Shown here piece after piece: positions 1 through 7,362 of a stretch of 64,000 nucleotides of DNA. The notes under the pieces were generated by a model that did not search any database, was not told the DNA's origin, and saw only the letters and a program-made list of their open reading frames with translations. Positions within the stretch are counted from its first letter, which is position 1. Each line of letters opens with the position of its first letter. The position numbers and the translations under genes are program-made. Source of the stretch: Streptococcus oralis (GTDB lineage: Bacteria > Bacillota > Bacilli > Lactobacillales > Streptococcaceae); the NCBI RefSeq assembly GCF_019334565.1, contig NZ_CP079724.1, forward strand, positions 1,013,001 to 1,077,000. The letters run 5' to 3'.

Positions 1-254
1 ACTGCGTATGGTGCATACTTAGCTGATGTCGAACCACCTGCTGAGAAGAGTGCAATATCAACACCCTCAAAAGCTGTCTCAGTCGTTTCTTCAATCGTAA
101 TATCTTGGTCCTTAAATTTCAAAGTCTTGCCTGCTGAACGTGCAGAAGCAAGGTAACGAATTTTATCGATTGGAAGTGTTGATTCTTCCAACATTTTTAT
201 CATCTGAGCTCCGACAGCACCTGTCGCGCCGACTACAGCAACTGTATATCCCAT
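1..254 (-). CDS. asd: Aspartate-semialdehyde dehydrogenase, N-terminal part (runs off the window)
   Basis: Asd makes aspartate semialdehyde from aspartyl phosphate with NADPH, the branch point to lysine/diaminopimelate, threonine and methionine. Only the first 84 codons are inside the window; the gene continues beyond base 1. The protein starts [15 protein letters not shown], the glycine-rich dinucleotide-binding loop of the family, followed by ARSAGK and the LFSAGG segment of the Rossmann domain. The ATG at 252-254 is followed upstream by a good ribosome-binding site (AGAGGTTA). An asd-motif RNA with its own promoter and terminator lies just upstream, so expression is probably influenced by transcription read-through from it. 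Confidence 0.96.
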   Translation of the reverse strand, partial: MGYTVAVVGATGAVGAQMIKMLEESTLPIDKIRYLASARSAGKTLKFKDQDITIEETTETAFEGVDIALFSAGGSTSAKYAPYA

Positions 255-357
255 AAATAACCTCTTTCGGAATTTTCTAAAAATTTCTATAATAGATGTA
301 TTATACTACTTTTTCAAGAAATTGAAAAGCATTTTTGGGTTATATTTTCTGAAAATT

Positions 358-382
358 AAAAATCCCCAGTCATTGACCAGGG
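358..382 (-). terminator. Terminator between asd RNA and asd
   Basis: The arms 364-372 and 374-382 form a roughly 9-bp stem with two G-U pairs, followed on the minus strand by a run of five T. Read-through would be needed for this promoter to transcribe asd. Confidence 0.75.
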
Positions 383-498
383 ACTAAGAGGCATCTCCAT
401 GTGATGAGCAGGTTCACACAACTCATCAAGGTCCGCTCCTGCGTTATGACCTCCTTATGCTCAATAGTAGTCCGAAGACTACCTATCGACTCATCGCA
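364..498 (-). ncRNA. asd-motif RNA (leader / small RNA upstream of asd)
   Basis: On the minus strand a consensus promoter is followed by about 135 nt that can fold into several stems: one around TAGTCTTCGGACTA (UUCG-type tetraloop) and one pairing TGATGAGTTGTG with CTGCTCATCACAT. The segment ends in a U-tailed hairpin and sits directly upstream of asd. Position, size and terminal terminator fit the asd RNA motif described from comparative genomics in streptococci and reported as an expressed small RNA in S. pyogenes. The match rests on memory of the motif and its location, not on a covariance-model hit. It may act as an independent sRNA or as an attenuator of asd. Confidence 0.75.
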
Positions 499-504
499 TC
501 TACT

Positions 505-533
505 ATTCTACTAGATAGAGTCACTTTTGTCAA
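505..533 (-). promoter_or_regulatory. Promoter of the asd-motif RNA
   Basis: TTGACA (528-533) and TAGAAT (505-510) are separated by exactly 17 bp on the minus strand, placing the start site near 498. Confidence 0.85.
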
Positions 534-613
534 CAGCCAAAACGCTTTACTTCATTTATACAGGTGCATAAGAAATATCTTTGAAAAATTTGGGGCAGAT
601 TTGGGGCAGACAT

Positions 614-640
614 AACAAAAACCCTTGTAAATCAAGGGCT
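614..640 (-). terminator. tRNA-Thr terminator
   Basis: CCCTTG (622-627) and CAAGGG (633-638) form a stem with a 5-nt loop, followed by T5 on the minus strand. Confidence 0.8.
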
Positions 641-656
641 TTTCCTGTCTATCTAA

Positions 657-729
657 TGCTAATTGCCGGGATTGAACCGGCGACCTCATCCTTACCATGG
701 ATGCGCTCTGCCAACTGAGCTAAATCAGC
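657..729 (-). tRNA. tRNA-Thr (anticodon GGT)
   Basis: A full cloverleaf can be drawn: acceptor GCTGATT paired with AATTAGC (one G-U and one mismatch-like T-T position), D-arm GCTC..GAGC, anticodon stem CATCC/GGATG enclosing the loop ATGGTAA (anticodon GGT at 34-36), and a T-arm with GGTTCAATC. The 3' CCA is not encoded. It has its own promoter and terminator and so is a single-gene unit. Confidence 0.93.
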
Positions 730-739
730 TTACCTAAAA

Positions 740-768
740 AGTATACTATAGTTCTATGTTCTTGTCAA
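740..768 (-). promoter_or_regulatory. tRNA-Thr promoter
   Basis: TTGACA (763-768) and TATACT (740-745) are separated by 17 bp, 11 bp ahead of the tRNA 5' end. Confidence 0.85.
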
Positions 769-833
769 GCGCTCTCTTTTAATTTATGGAATGAAAAAAG
801 CTAGACTTATCAAGAATCTAGCTTATAAACTTC

Positions 834-1346
834 TTATTTTGTTAGATCGATTCGCTGTCCCAGTTTACCAATCAAAATCGCTCCCACTATAAGTGATGCA
901 AACTCACCAATTCCAGTAGAGAACCATGTGAAGAAGAAGGGAGCTTCTGTCAAGATATGGAGTTCAGCTGCAATGGTAATCATTGAAATGGAGAAGAGAA
1001 TTGAAAAGAAGAAATGATCTTTTCGAATCAATCCGTTAAAGAGGTAATCTTTGCTGTATTTTGCAAAGAGCAATACCCCTAGACTAAGGAAAACTAGGGT
1101 AGAACCTCCACCGACAAAGACATCTATTAGGCCAAAACTACTAAATAAATTAGCAATCATACATCCAATTGTCACACCGATGATATATTTAGGGTTGTAA
1201 AAGGCCAAGAAATTCAACATTTCTGAAATACGGAACTGATACGCCCCAAAACTAAGAACATTGATTGGTGGCGTAATAGTCAAAACTACATAGATCGCAG
1301 CAACGATAGCGATGTCTGCCATGTCACGAACAGTTAATTTTTTCAT
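834..1346 (-). CDS. queT: QueT-family queuosine-precursor transporter
   Basis: This 170-residue integral membrane protein belongs to the QueT (COG4708) family, the likely substrate-specific component of an energy-coupling-factor transporter for preQ1 or a related queuosine precursor. It begins MKKLTVRDMADIAIVAAIYVVLT, has about five hydrophobic segments, and carries the family stretch around FGAYQFRISEMLNFLAFYNPKYIIG. The ATG at 1344-1346 is chosen because AAGGAG lies just ahead and within the riboswitch; a longer reading frame to 1406 would run through the riboswitch itself. The preQ1-II riboswitch strongly supports the substrate assignment. It forms a single-gene unit. Confidence 0.93.
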   Translation of the reverse strand: MKKLTVRDMADIAIVAAIYVVLTITPPINVLSFGAYQFRISEMLNFLAFYNPKYIIGVTIGCMIANLFSSFGLIDVFVGGGSTLVFLSLGVLLFAKYSKDYLFNGLIRKDHFFFSILFSISMITIAAELHILTEAPFFFTWFSTGIGEFASLIVGAILIGKLGQRIDLTK

Positions 1347-1350
1347 GTTT

Positions 1351-1408
1351 TCTCCTTTAGCGGTTTCCCGCGTAAAATATGCTTGGTGAAAGAAGCTAAG
1401 CACCAAGG
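1351..1408 (-). promoter_or_regulatory. preQ1-II riboswitch controlling queT
   Basis: The minus strand reads CCTTGGTGCTTAGC..TTCACCAAG..ATATTTTACGCGGG..CCGC.AAAGGAG. This is the conserved layout of the preQ1-II (COG4708) class: a CTTGGTG/CACCAAG hairpin, an A/T-rich junction, a short GCGG/CCGC stem, and the ribosome-binding site at the 3' end. Ligand binding is expected to sequester the AAGGAG site and block QueT translation. Confidence 0.92.
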
Positions 1409-1429
1409 GTTGAGGTTATCAACCTTACC

Positions 1430-1462
1430 AGTATAGCACAATATATGACTTTATGCTATACT
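1430..1462. promoter_or_regulatory. Back-to-back extended -10 promoters of queT and the gtrA-like gene
   Basis: AGTATAGCA (1430-1438) and TGCTATACT (1454-1462) are a perfect 9-bp inverted repeat. Each arm is an extended -10 element (TGC-TATACT), the left one firing leftward into queT and the right one rightward. No good -35 is visible for either. Confidence 0.7.
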
Positions 1463-1468
1463 AAAATC

Positions 1469-1906
1469 ATGAAAAATCAAATAAAAGCTTTCTTTGATAA
1501 TGAAATCCTTGCCTATCTTTTTTTTGGTGGCGCTACTACTCTGGTTTCTATTGTATCACGTTTGGTTATTTACCATATCAGCCACCAGGAAATCCTCGCA
1601 ACTGCCCTCGCAAATATTATCGGGATTCTCTTTGCCTTTCTCACAAATGATACAATCGTCTTTAAACAAGAGAGAAGGAATTGGCCAACCCGCCTGGCTA
1701 AGTTTTTCTTAGCTCGTCTTTCTACTCTTGGTCTTGACGTTCTTTTAACTTATATCTTTGTTACAACTTTCCCTGATATTATTGGCCAGTTTATCGAATT
1801 TAATATAGATAGGGTTAATACGATTGAAACTATTCTAGCACAAATCTTGATCATCATTTTAAACTATATTTTCAGTAAAATCTATATTTTTAAAGGGAAC
1901 AACTGA
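1469..1906 (+). CDS. GtrA-family membrane protein
   Basis: This 145-residue protein has four predicted transmembrane segments and the GtrA features FFGGATTL near the N-terminus and TFVFNK-like NYIFSKIYIFK at the C-terminus. GtrA proteins are thought to help move undecaprenyl-linked sugars across the membrane during decoration of surface glycans or teichoic acids. The substrate here is unknown. The start MKNQIKAFF at 1469 is preferred to an in-frame ATG at 1445 because the latter lies upstream of the -10 element. There is no ribosome-binding site, and the ATG falls about 7 bp after the -10, so the mRNA is probably leaderless. Confidence 0.85.
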   Translation: MKNQIKAFFDNEILAYLFFGGATTLVSIVSRLVIYHISHQEILATALANIIGILFAFLTNDTIVFKQERRNWPTRLAKFFLARLSTLGLDVLLTYIFVTTFPDIIGQFIEFNIDRVNTIETILAQILIIILNYIFSKIYIFKGNN

Positions 1907-1979
1907 CCACTTTGAGCGTTCAAGTTGCTTTTTGTCACAATTTAGGATATAATAAATTAGAAAATTAGGAAAGGAATTT

Positions 1980-2366
1980 ATGAAAATGTTAAAGGATCTT
2001 AAAGAATTCTTGCTTCGTGGTAATGTCGTTGACCTTGCTGTCGGTGTGATCATTGCCTCTGCATTTGGTGCTATCGTTACTTCATTTGTTAACGATATCA
2101 TCACTCCACTTCTATTGAACCCAGCTTTGGAAGCTGCGAAAGTACAAAACATCGCTGAGCTTGCATGGAATGGTGTTACATATGGTAAATTCTTGAGTGC
2201 TATTATCAACTTTCTCGTTGTAGGTACTGTGCTTTTCTTCGTTATTAAAGCTATGGAAAAAGCGCAAAACCTTCGTAAGAAAGAGGAAGTGGTTGAGGAA
2301 GCACCTGCTGCTCCAACTGAACTTGAAGTTCTTCAAGAAATCAAAGCTCTTCTTGAGAAAAAATAA
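1980..2366 (+). CDS. mscL: Large-conductance mechanosensitive channel MscL
   Basis: MscL is a homopentameric emergency valve that opens under membrane tension during hypo-osmotic shock. The 128-residue protein has the N-terminal amphipathic helix MKMLKDLKEFLLRGNVVDLAVGV, a first membrane helix (AVGVIIASAFGAIVTSFVNDIITP), a second helix around residues 70-92, and a charged C-terminal helix. The RGN..DLAVGVIIG-like motif is diagnostic. AGGAAAGGA precedes the ATG, and a TATAAT box lies at 1948-1953. A bidirectional terminator follows. Confidence 0.97.
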   Translation: MKMLKDLKEFLLRGNVVDLAVGVIIASAFGAIVTSFVNDIITPLLLNPALEAAKVQNIAELAWNGVTYGKFLSAIINFLVVGTVLFFVIKAMEKAQNLRKKEEVVEEAPAAPTELEVLQEIKALLEKK

Positions 2367-2374
2367 AACAGATA

Positions 2375-2407
2375 AAGGATTTAGCTTAAAGCTAAATCCT
2401 TTTTTCT
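2375..2407. terminator. Bidirectional terminator between mscL and hemH
   Basis: A 13-bp perfect stem (AAGGATTTAGCTT/AAGCTAAATCCTT) is followed by T7 on the plus strand and flanked by A-rich sequence on the other side. Confidence 0.9.
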
Positions 2408-3502
2408 TTACTCTTTTGGTAACTTCCCAGCCTTTTCGAGCATTTTCTTAATCAAGTAAGGCATCTTCACATTTTCACGGCCTTTTTTCTCAATGAGTTT
2501 TTTGACAAATTCTGGCATCTGAAGGTCGTCTGTCTCCTCCATGATGTCCTTTGTAGTTGCCGAAGGCGCTAACTCATCGAAGGTTTCTTCTTCTGGGAGA
2601 AAAGCTTTAAATTCTTTGTCTTCATTGGCTCGTACAGTAGCAACTAAAGCGTCAATTAAACGGCTATCTGTATTGGGCATAGGTGGACGATGGTAGGTGA
2701 CACCTAATTCTTGACACAACTCATAACATTCCACATCGTTATCAAACAAGACTTCGATGTGCTCACTGATAAAGCTAATCGGGACAAAAATATAATGCTC
2801 TGGATGTTGCTTTTGTTCTCGTAAATATTCTAAGACATCTGGCTTGATCCAAGGGATTCCAATATCGCTTTCGCTCTGCCAAGTATTGGTATACTGGTCG
2901 GTTGTTAGGCCGAGTTGTTCAGCAATGAGCTTGCTATTATCGAAAATCTGATCGATATAAGGATCTCCATAATCCAAGGCAAAAATGGGAACACTGTGAG
3001 CTGAAAAGATTACCTTGAAAGATTCTTCTCCCACATGGTTTCGTAAAATTTTTCTAATCTCATCTGTCCAGAAGTCCAGCAAAGGCTGTTGCTGATACCA
3101 GTCCTTAATAACTAAAAATCGGATCTGCTGGCTTTCCAAAAACTTTTCATACCCCATGACTGAGTAAAAGGAATAATGAGGTTCCAAAATCAAACAAATA
3201 CATTCTTCAATACCATCAGACTCCATCTGCTTGATCACATCAGGGATAAAGGGCCGAGAAAACTTATTGGCAAAGTAGATACCGTACTCCTCGCCTAAAC
3301 GTTCCTTGACTAAATCAACCTCCTCACGTGTAATCCGCTGCAAGGGCGTCCCACCGATAAGGACATAGTTGTCATAGAGAGTCTGAATCTCGTGGTCTTG
3401 GGGTCTAACACCACGACGAATATTTGTAAAAAATTCTGCTACTCCTTCAAAACTAATCTCCTCTGGGGATCCAAAGGTCATCATTAATATAGCTTTTTTC
3501 AT
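2408..3502 (-). CDS. hemH: Ferrochelatase (coproporphyrin/protoporphyrin type)
   Basis: The 364-residue protein belongs to the HemH family, which inserts Fe(II) into a porphyrin. It starts [15 protein letters not shown], continues with FFTNIRRG and GGTPLQ, carries FSAHSVP with the conserved metal-handling histidine, and has [15 protein letters not shown]. The fold core ends near residue 310; a C-terminal extension of about 50 charged residues follows. Streptococci of this group lack the rest of haem biosynthesis, and no other hem gene is nearby, so its in vivo substrate is uncertain. It is transcribed alone from a promoter that overlaps the pilus-operon terminator. Confidence 0.93.
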   Translation of the reverse strand: MKKAILMMTFGSPEEISFEGVAEFFTNIRRGVRPQDHEIQTLYDNYVLIGGTPLQRITREEVDLVKERLGEEYGIYFANKFSRPFIPDVIKQMESDGIEECICLILEPHYSFYSVMGYEKFLESQQIRFLVIKDWYQQQPLLDFWTDEIRKILRNHVGEESFKVIFSAHSVPIFALDYGDPYIDQIFDNSKLIAEQLGLTTDQYTNTWQSESDIGIPWIKPDVLEYLREQKQHPEHYIFVPISFISEHIEVLFDNDVECYELCQELGVTYHRPPMPNTDSRLIDALVATVRANEDKEFKAFLPEEETFDELAPSATTKDIMEETDDLQMPEFVKKLIEKKGRENVKMPYLIKKMLEKAGKLPKE

Positions 3503-3554
3503 GTTATCATCCTTATGATATTATTTTCACTATCTATTCTATCATGAAAGAAAA

Positions 3555-3587
3555 AAATAGTAAACGCTTCCGACGTCTACTATTTCT
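3555..3587 (-). terminator. Terminator of the pilus operon
   Basis: AAATAGTA (3555-3562) pairs with TACTATTT (3578-3585), with an inner ACG/CGT pair set, and is followed by T7 on the minus strand. It overlaps the stop codon of the last sortase gene. Confidence 0.85.
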
Positions 3588-4452
3588 TTTGTTCTTTTGT
3601 CTTTCTATCTCGCCTTATGATTAGGATGATAACGACAAGGAGTAAAATAACGATAATCAGGAGAAGAAAGGCAAGGATATAAATCCAATGCGTTGGTAGG
3701 CCTTGATCGAAATACCGCGTCCCTACTGCTTCCCCACTTTTATCCTGGGCTGCTTTTACTGGTGCATCCGTTATTTTAGCTAAGAGGATATGCCGTCCGT
3801 TGGTAATATTAAGGAAACAGGTGCTTAATAAAACAATCTTGTCCGTTGAGGTCAAGGAAACATCTCGCTTGTACTTGGCTTTACTTAGCAAATATTGATA
3901 GTAGGCCTGGTGTTCCTCATCGTTGGAACTCAAAGTTCGGTAAATCTCCGTGTCATAGGCATCTACTTCTAAAATTCCAAATATCTCAAGCCCTCGTTCA
4001 CGGCCGTTATAATAGATAGAGCCATAACGATGCTTTTCAAAAAAATCTTGATCCGCAAATTTTTGAATCTCCCCAAACATAGCACCAGAAGCCATGGAGT
4101 GACCATAAATGATGGTGTTAAAGTCCGTAAAATTTGGGTTAAAACGATAGTCTAGGAATATAGAACCTGACACAGTATAATCGCCAAAGGCATTGCGGTC
4201 AAGGTATTTGACATTGTCCTGACTCTGTAAGAGAGGATAGTCTACCTTGGTCCCATCGAGGCTAATCCAACCACAAACATCCTTGTTGAGGTGTTGCAAG
4301 GTTTCAAAGCCCGTACTGCTGGCATCCTTTTCAATGGGATTATAATGATCGTAGTCGCTCGCAAGAGCTCTATCAGCTGTAAAAAGACAGAAAAAAGCTA
4401 GAAAGAGGGATAGAATGGCCTTTATGGCTTCGCGACTTGTACTTGTTTTCAT
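3580..4452 (-). CDS. srtG2: Pilus-associated sortase (SrtG2-like, class B-type fold)
   Basis: This 290-residue transpeptidase has an N-terminal signal/anchor (residues 10-31), a catalytic domain (about 45-230) and a C-terminal membrane helix (about 253-276) with a basic tail. The catalytic triad is visible: His118 in IIYGHSM, Cys212 in LLSTCF, Arg220 in TNGRHILLAKI. The YPLLQSQDN..YL motif is typical of sortase-B-like pilin enzymes. It is the distal gene of the PI-2-type pilus operon, sharing about half its sequence with the upstream sortase. In pneumococcal PI-2 the second sortase is less critical than the first; whether that holds here is unknown. A hairpin separates it from srtG1. Confidence 0.92.
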   Translation of the reverse strand: MKTSTSREAIKAILSLFLAFFCLFTADRALASDYDHYNPIEKDASSTGFETLQHLNKDVCGWISLDGTKVDYPLLQSQDNVKYLDRNAFGDYTVSGSIFLDYRFNPNFTDFNTIIYGHSMASGAMFGEIQKFADQDFFEKHRYGSIYYNGRERGLEIFGILEVDAYDTEIYRTLSSNDEEHQAYYQYLLSKAKYKRDVSLTSTDKIVLLSTCFLNITNGRHILLAKITDAPVKAAQDKSGEAVGTRYFDQGLPTHWIYILAFLLLIIVILLLVVIILIIRRDRKTKEQKK

Positions 4453-4482
4453 ATTTCCTTCTTTCTCCTTTCTAGCCTTGAA

Positions 4483-4521
4483 AATAAAAGAGCAAGAGAG
4501 GCTGTCCCTTTCTCTTTTATT
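4483..4521 (-). terminator. Hairpin between the two sortase genes
   Basis: AATAAAAGAG (4483-4492) and CTCTTTTATT (4512-4521) are a perfect 10-bp inverted repeat with a 19-nt loop, in the 75-bp gap between srtG1 and srtG2. On the minus strand it is followed by TTTC, so it could be a partial terminator or an RNA-processing stem within the operon. Confidence 0.6.
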
Positions 4522-4527
4522 GGTAGT

Positions 4528-5529
4528 TTAGTCAGTAATGGTATCTGCCCCTTCTTCCTTTGCTTCTCTTCTACGACGCAAGATCAAGTAGAGGATGATG
4601 AGCAAGAAGATCAATAGCAAGAGCAAGATAAATAAGATGATATACCATATCCACAAAGGAATCGATGAGAGAAATCGTCCGAGCGACGAATCATCAAAGA
4701 CGCTGTAAGGAAATGGTTTTGATTTTTTCGTATGGAAGGTGTTCTTTGGAACCGTATCCGTAATCTTGGCAACTACGATATGTCTCCCATTTGTTACGTC
4801 TAGGAAACAGGTACTGAGAAGAATGATATGGTCATTGGGCCCCAGTGTAATGTCTCGTTTGTGGATGGCAACTGAGAGTAAGTGATCGATATATTCTTGG
4901 CGCCGATCATCTCCATTAATACCTGGATCGTAGATGTTAAAGTCATAGGCGTCCACCTCGAGCATCTCAAAGATCTCAAGACCTTTTTCAACGCCATTAT
5001 AGTAAATACTGCCGTAGCGATGATGGTCAAAGAATTCCTTATCAGAAAACTTTGCTACATCTCCAAACATAACCCCATTTTCTACATGGTGTCCGTAGAT
5101 GATGGTATTAAAGTCTTCGAACTTGGATTCATTTCGAGCCTCAAGAAAAATAGCTCCTGTAGCTGCAAATTCTCCCCTGGAATCTTTGTTCAGGTATTTT
5201 TCATTGTCTTTGGCTTGGACTAAGGGGTAGTCGATATTGGTGCCATAGACATTGATCCAGCCGAGAACCTCTGGATTGACTTGCTGTAGCTTGTGAAAGC
5301 CAGAAAAACTAGCAAGCTCATCTTTCTCACTGGTACTAACAGGTCTATAGGCCTCATACTCACTTGATGAAGCCTGCGAATAGACCTGATTGGCATCCCA
5401 AAGGGCGTAGAAACCAAAGAGAAAGACTAAGGCTGCCAAGAGGAGCAAGATATGATTCATAAATGCATCTACAGCAAGGACCAGACGCCTAGACAAACTC
5501 CTTTTTGGTTTCTCACGCTTGATTTTCAT
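4528..5529 (-). CDS. srtG1: Pilus-polymerising sortase (SrtG1-like)
   Basis: The 333-residue sortase joins pilin subunits by cleaving their VTPTG/VPETG-type sorting signals. It has an N-terminal membrane helix (about 26-44), a catalytic domain with His147 (IIYGHHV), Cys241 (LLSTCF) and Arg249 (TNGRHIVVAKI), and a strong C-terminal membrane helix (about 291-317) with a RRRR-type tail. In PI-2 systems SrtG1 is the main pilus polymerase. The gene begins 16 bp after the backbone pilin gene, in one operon. Confidence 0.93.
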   Translation of the reverse strand: MKIKREKPKRSLSRRLVLAVDAFMNHILLLLAALVFLFGFYALWDANQVYSQASSSEYEAYRPVSTSEKDELASFSGFHKLQQVNPEVLGWINVYGTNIDYPLVQAKDNEKYLNKDSRGEFAATGAIFLEARNESKFEDFNTIIYGHHVENGVMFGDVAKFSDKEFFDHHRYGSIYYNGVEKGLEIFEMLEVDAYDFNIYDPGINGDDRRQEYIDHLLSVAIHKRDITLGPNDHIILLSTCFLDVTNGRHIVVAKITDTVPKNTFHTKKSKPFPYSVFDDSSLGRFLSSIPLWIWYIILFILLLLLIFLLIILYLILRRRREAKEEGADTITD

Positions 5530-5545
5530 CGGTCAAACCACTTGC

Positions 5546-6769
5546 CTAAGCTTGTCTGCGTTTTTTAGACAAAACAACAAATCCAGCCAAACCAAGACCA
5601 ATCATCAAGATAAAAGGAAGGTTGTCAATCAAGAGACCAGTAGGGGTAACATTTGGCAAGCTATTTGTAATGGTATTATCATTTGTCTTTTCACCAACTA
5701 AAATACTAGTTTGAGTAAAATCAGCTGAAGCTGTACCTGTTTGATTCCTTATAACTCCATTTTCATTATATGAGGCTGTTGCTTTATAACCTTGAGATCC
5801 TGATTCAACTAGTTTATAGCGAGTACCTGCAGGTAGATTGTCAAATACCAAAGATTGATCATGGTGAAGGGTAATTGTTTTTTCTTTCCCATTCTCAAAT
5901 GTATAAGATGTGGAACCAACTTGTCCGACAAATGTACCTTGATCATCTGTTGAAGCTTTTGTAAAAGTTAACTTAAAGGTAAAGTCTTTTGTTTTATCAG
6001 CCGAATCACCTTCTACCAATTTTTTGATTACTAAAGATTTTGCTCCTGGATTGAAATTTTCTGGTTTAGGTTTATTTGGTGTTGGTTCATTTGGATTTGT
6101 GATTTTACCCGCATTTTTCCTGTAAGTATTTACAAATAAATCATATTTATAAAGTTCGCCCTTCTCAGATGGTTTTACTTTAGCAGTAGAACTTGTAGAC
6201 ACTAGTTTGAAATATACAGATGAAATATAAACACCTGAGCTTTGCTTATTTTTTACAATAACGTGCATTTCATAGCTACGATTATCATATGTCATAGAAT
6301 CAATTGCTACGCTATTTTTCAGAATTTGTGCCCAACCAACATTTTGAGTTTCTGCTACAGTATAAACATATTCTCCGGCGTGTGTGTAGGTTACGCTTTC
6401 GAAAATATTTCCAGTATCTTTCTTAATACTAGTTTGATTTGGTTGCAAAAGATCACTTTTAGAATAAACTACATTCTTTGCAGCTATTTTTCCATTTGAA
6501 TCAGAAATCGTTTCATAAGGTGCACCATTTGATGATGTACCAGTTTTAGGGGTAAAAGTAAAAGTAAAAGTTGCTTCAGGTGTTGTAATTCCTTCCGCAA
6601 TATTCAACACCTTATTAATAGAAACTTTTGCACTTGTTTCACCAGTTGCTTTAGCAGTTGCCACATCATTATCATCCGCAAATGTTGGCACTCCTCTAAA
6701 GACCGACAAGGCGGTTACAGCTGCAATACTTGCAGTAACTAATTTTTTCAAAAATGTTTTTTTCGTGAT
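5546..6769 (-). CDS. pitB: Major (backbone) pilin PitB-like
   Basis: The protein is an LPXTG-type surface subunit of about 400 residues with a signal peptide (KKLVTASIAAVTALSVFRGVPTFA), Cna_B/pilin domains with E-box-like YTVAET and YKLVES segments, and the atypical sorting signal VTPTG followed by a membrane helix and KKRRQA. VTPTG is the signature of the PI-2 backbone pilin PitB. The first conventional start is a TTG at 6749-6751, but it lies more than 20 nt from the AGGAA site at 6772-6776. The reading frame extends in frame to an ATC at 6767-6769 (encoding xTKKTFLKK), which is where homologues would be expected to start with ATG. I give the longer form; the true start codon is unresolved. 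Confidence 0.9.
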   Translation of the reverse strand: MTKKTFLKKLVTASIAAVTALSVFRGVPTFADDNDVATAKATGETSAKVSINKVLNIAEGITTPEATFTFTFTPKTGTSSNGAPYETISDSNGKIAAKNVVYSKSDLLQPNQTSIKKDTGNIFESVTYTHAGEYVYTVAETQNVGWAQILKNSVAIDSMTYDNRSYEMHVIVKNKQSSGVYISSVYFKLVSTSSTAKVKPSEKGELYKYDLFVNTYRKNAGKITNPNEPTPNKPKPENFNPGAKSLVIKKLVEGDSADKTKDFTFKLTFTKASTDDQGTFVGQVGSTSYTFENGKEKTITLHHDQSLVFDNLPAGTRYKLVESGSQGYKATASYNENGVIRNQTGTASADFTQTSILVGEKTNDNTITNSLPNVTPTGLLIDNLPFILMIGLGLAGFVVLSKKRRQA

Positions 6770-6810
6770 TATTCCTTTTATTTTTTAATTTCTTTTTTCA
6801 TAAATTGTCA

Positions 6811-7362
6811 TCAAAAGCCCCGTCGCCTTAGGACTGTTACCACCTTGCCATGGGTATCCTGTATAGGAATGGTTCCAAAAGCACGACTATCTACAGCCGT
6901 TGTTCGATTGTCTCCGAGGACAAAGAGTTGTCCTGCTGGGACTTTCATTGGGAAGGTAGCCCCTTCCTTATAGAGCAGCGTTTCTTTGTAGATATCCTGC
7001 TCTTGTTGAGGAGAACCGTTGATGATGAGACCATTTTCGTTTATATCGATTGTACTTCCTTCGGTTGCAATGACACGCGCCACTCTTTCCTTACCCTTAT
7101 AACTATAGACAAGCAGATCACCAATCGAATAACGTTTATCCAACCTATAGTAGACAACCAAGTCGCCATCTTTTAAGGCTGGCTTCATGCCATCGTCATT
7201 GTATCTCAATAGTCCAAAGACAAAAAAGTAAAGGGTGGCCAGTACAAACCCAACTATCAGAAGCTTACTGACTAAGTAGAGGATATCTCCCCATACACTC
7301 GGCGGAGACTTATCCCGATTGACTTGTGTTACTGTTTTCTTATGTTTCTTTTTAAGTAGCAT
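6811..7362 (-). CDS. sipA: Signal-peptidase-like pilus assembly protein SipA (catalytically degenerate)
   Basis: This 183-residue protein has a membrane helix (31-52) and a type I signal peptidase-like domain with a GDNRTTAVDSR box, the usual box E/D region. The catalytic serine of the SMxP motif is replaced by glycine (Gly58-Met59-Lys60-Pro61), and the catalytic lysine position in the RVI strand is Ala95. It should therefore be proteolytically inactive. This is as described for the SipA proteins of streptococcal pili, which are needed for polymerisation and thought to act as chaperones. Its ATG overlaps the pitA stop codon (TAATG), indicating translational coupling. Confidence 0.93.
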   Translation of the reverse strand: MLLKKKHKKTVTQVNRDKSPPSVWGDILYLVSKLLIVGFVLATLYFFVFGLLRYNDDGMKPALKDGDLVVYYRLDKRYSIGDLLVYSYKGKERVARVIATEGSTIDINENGLIINGSPQQEQDIYKETLLYKEGATFPMKVPAGQLFVLGDNRTTAVDSRAFGTIPIQDTHGKVVTVLRRRGF

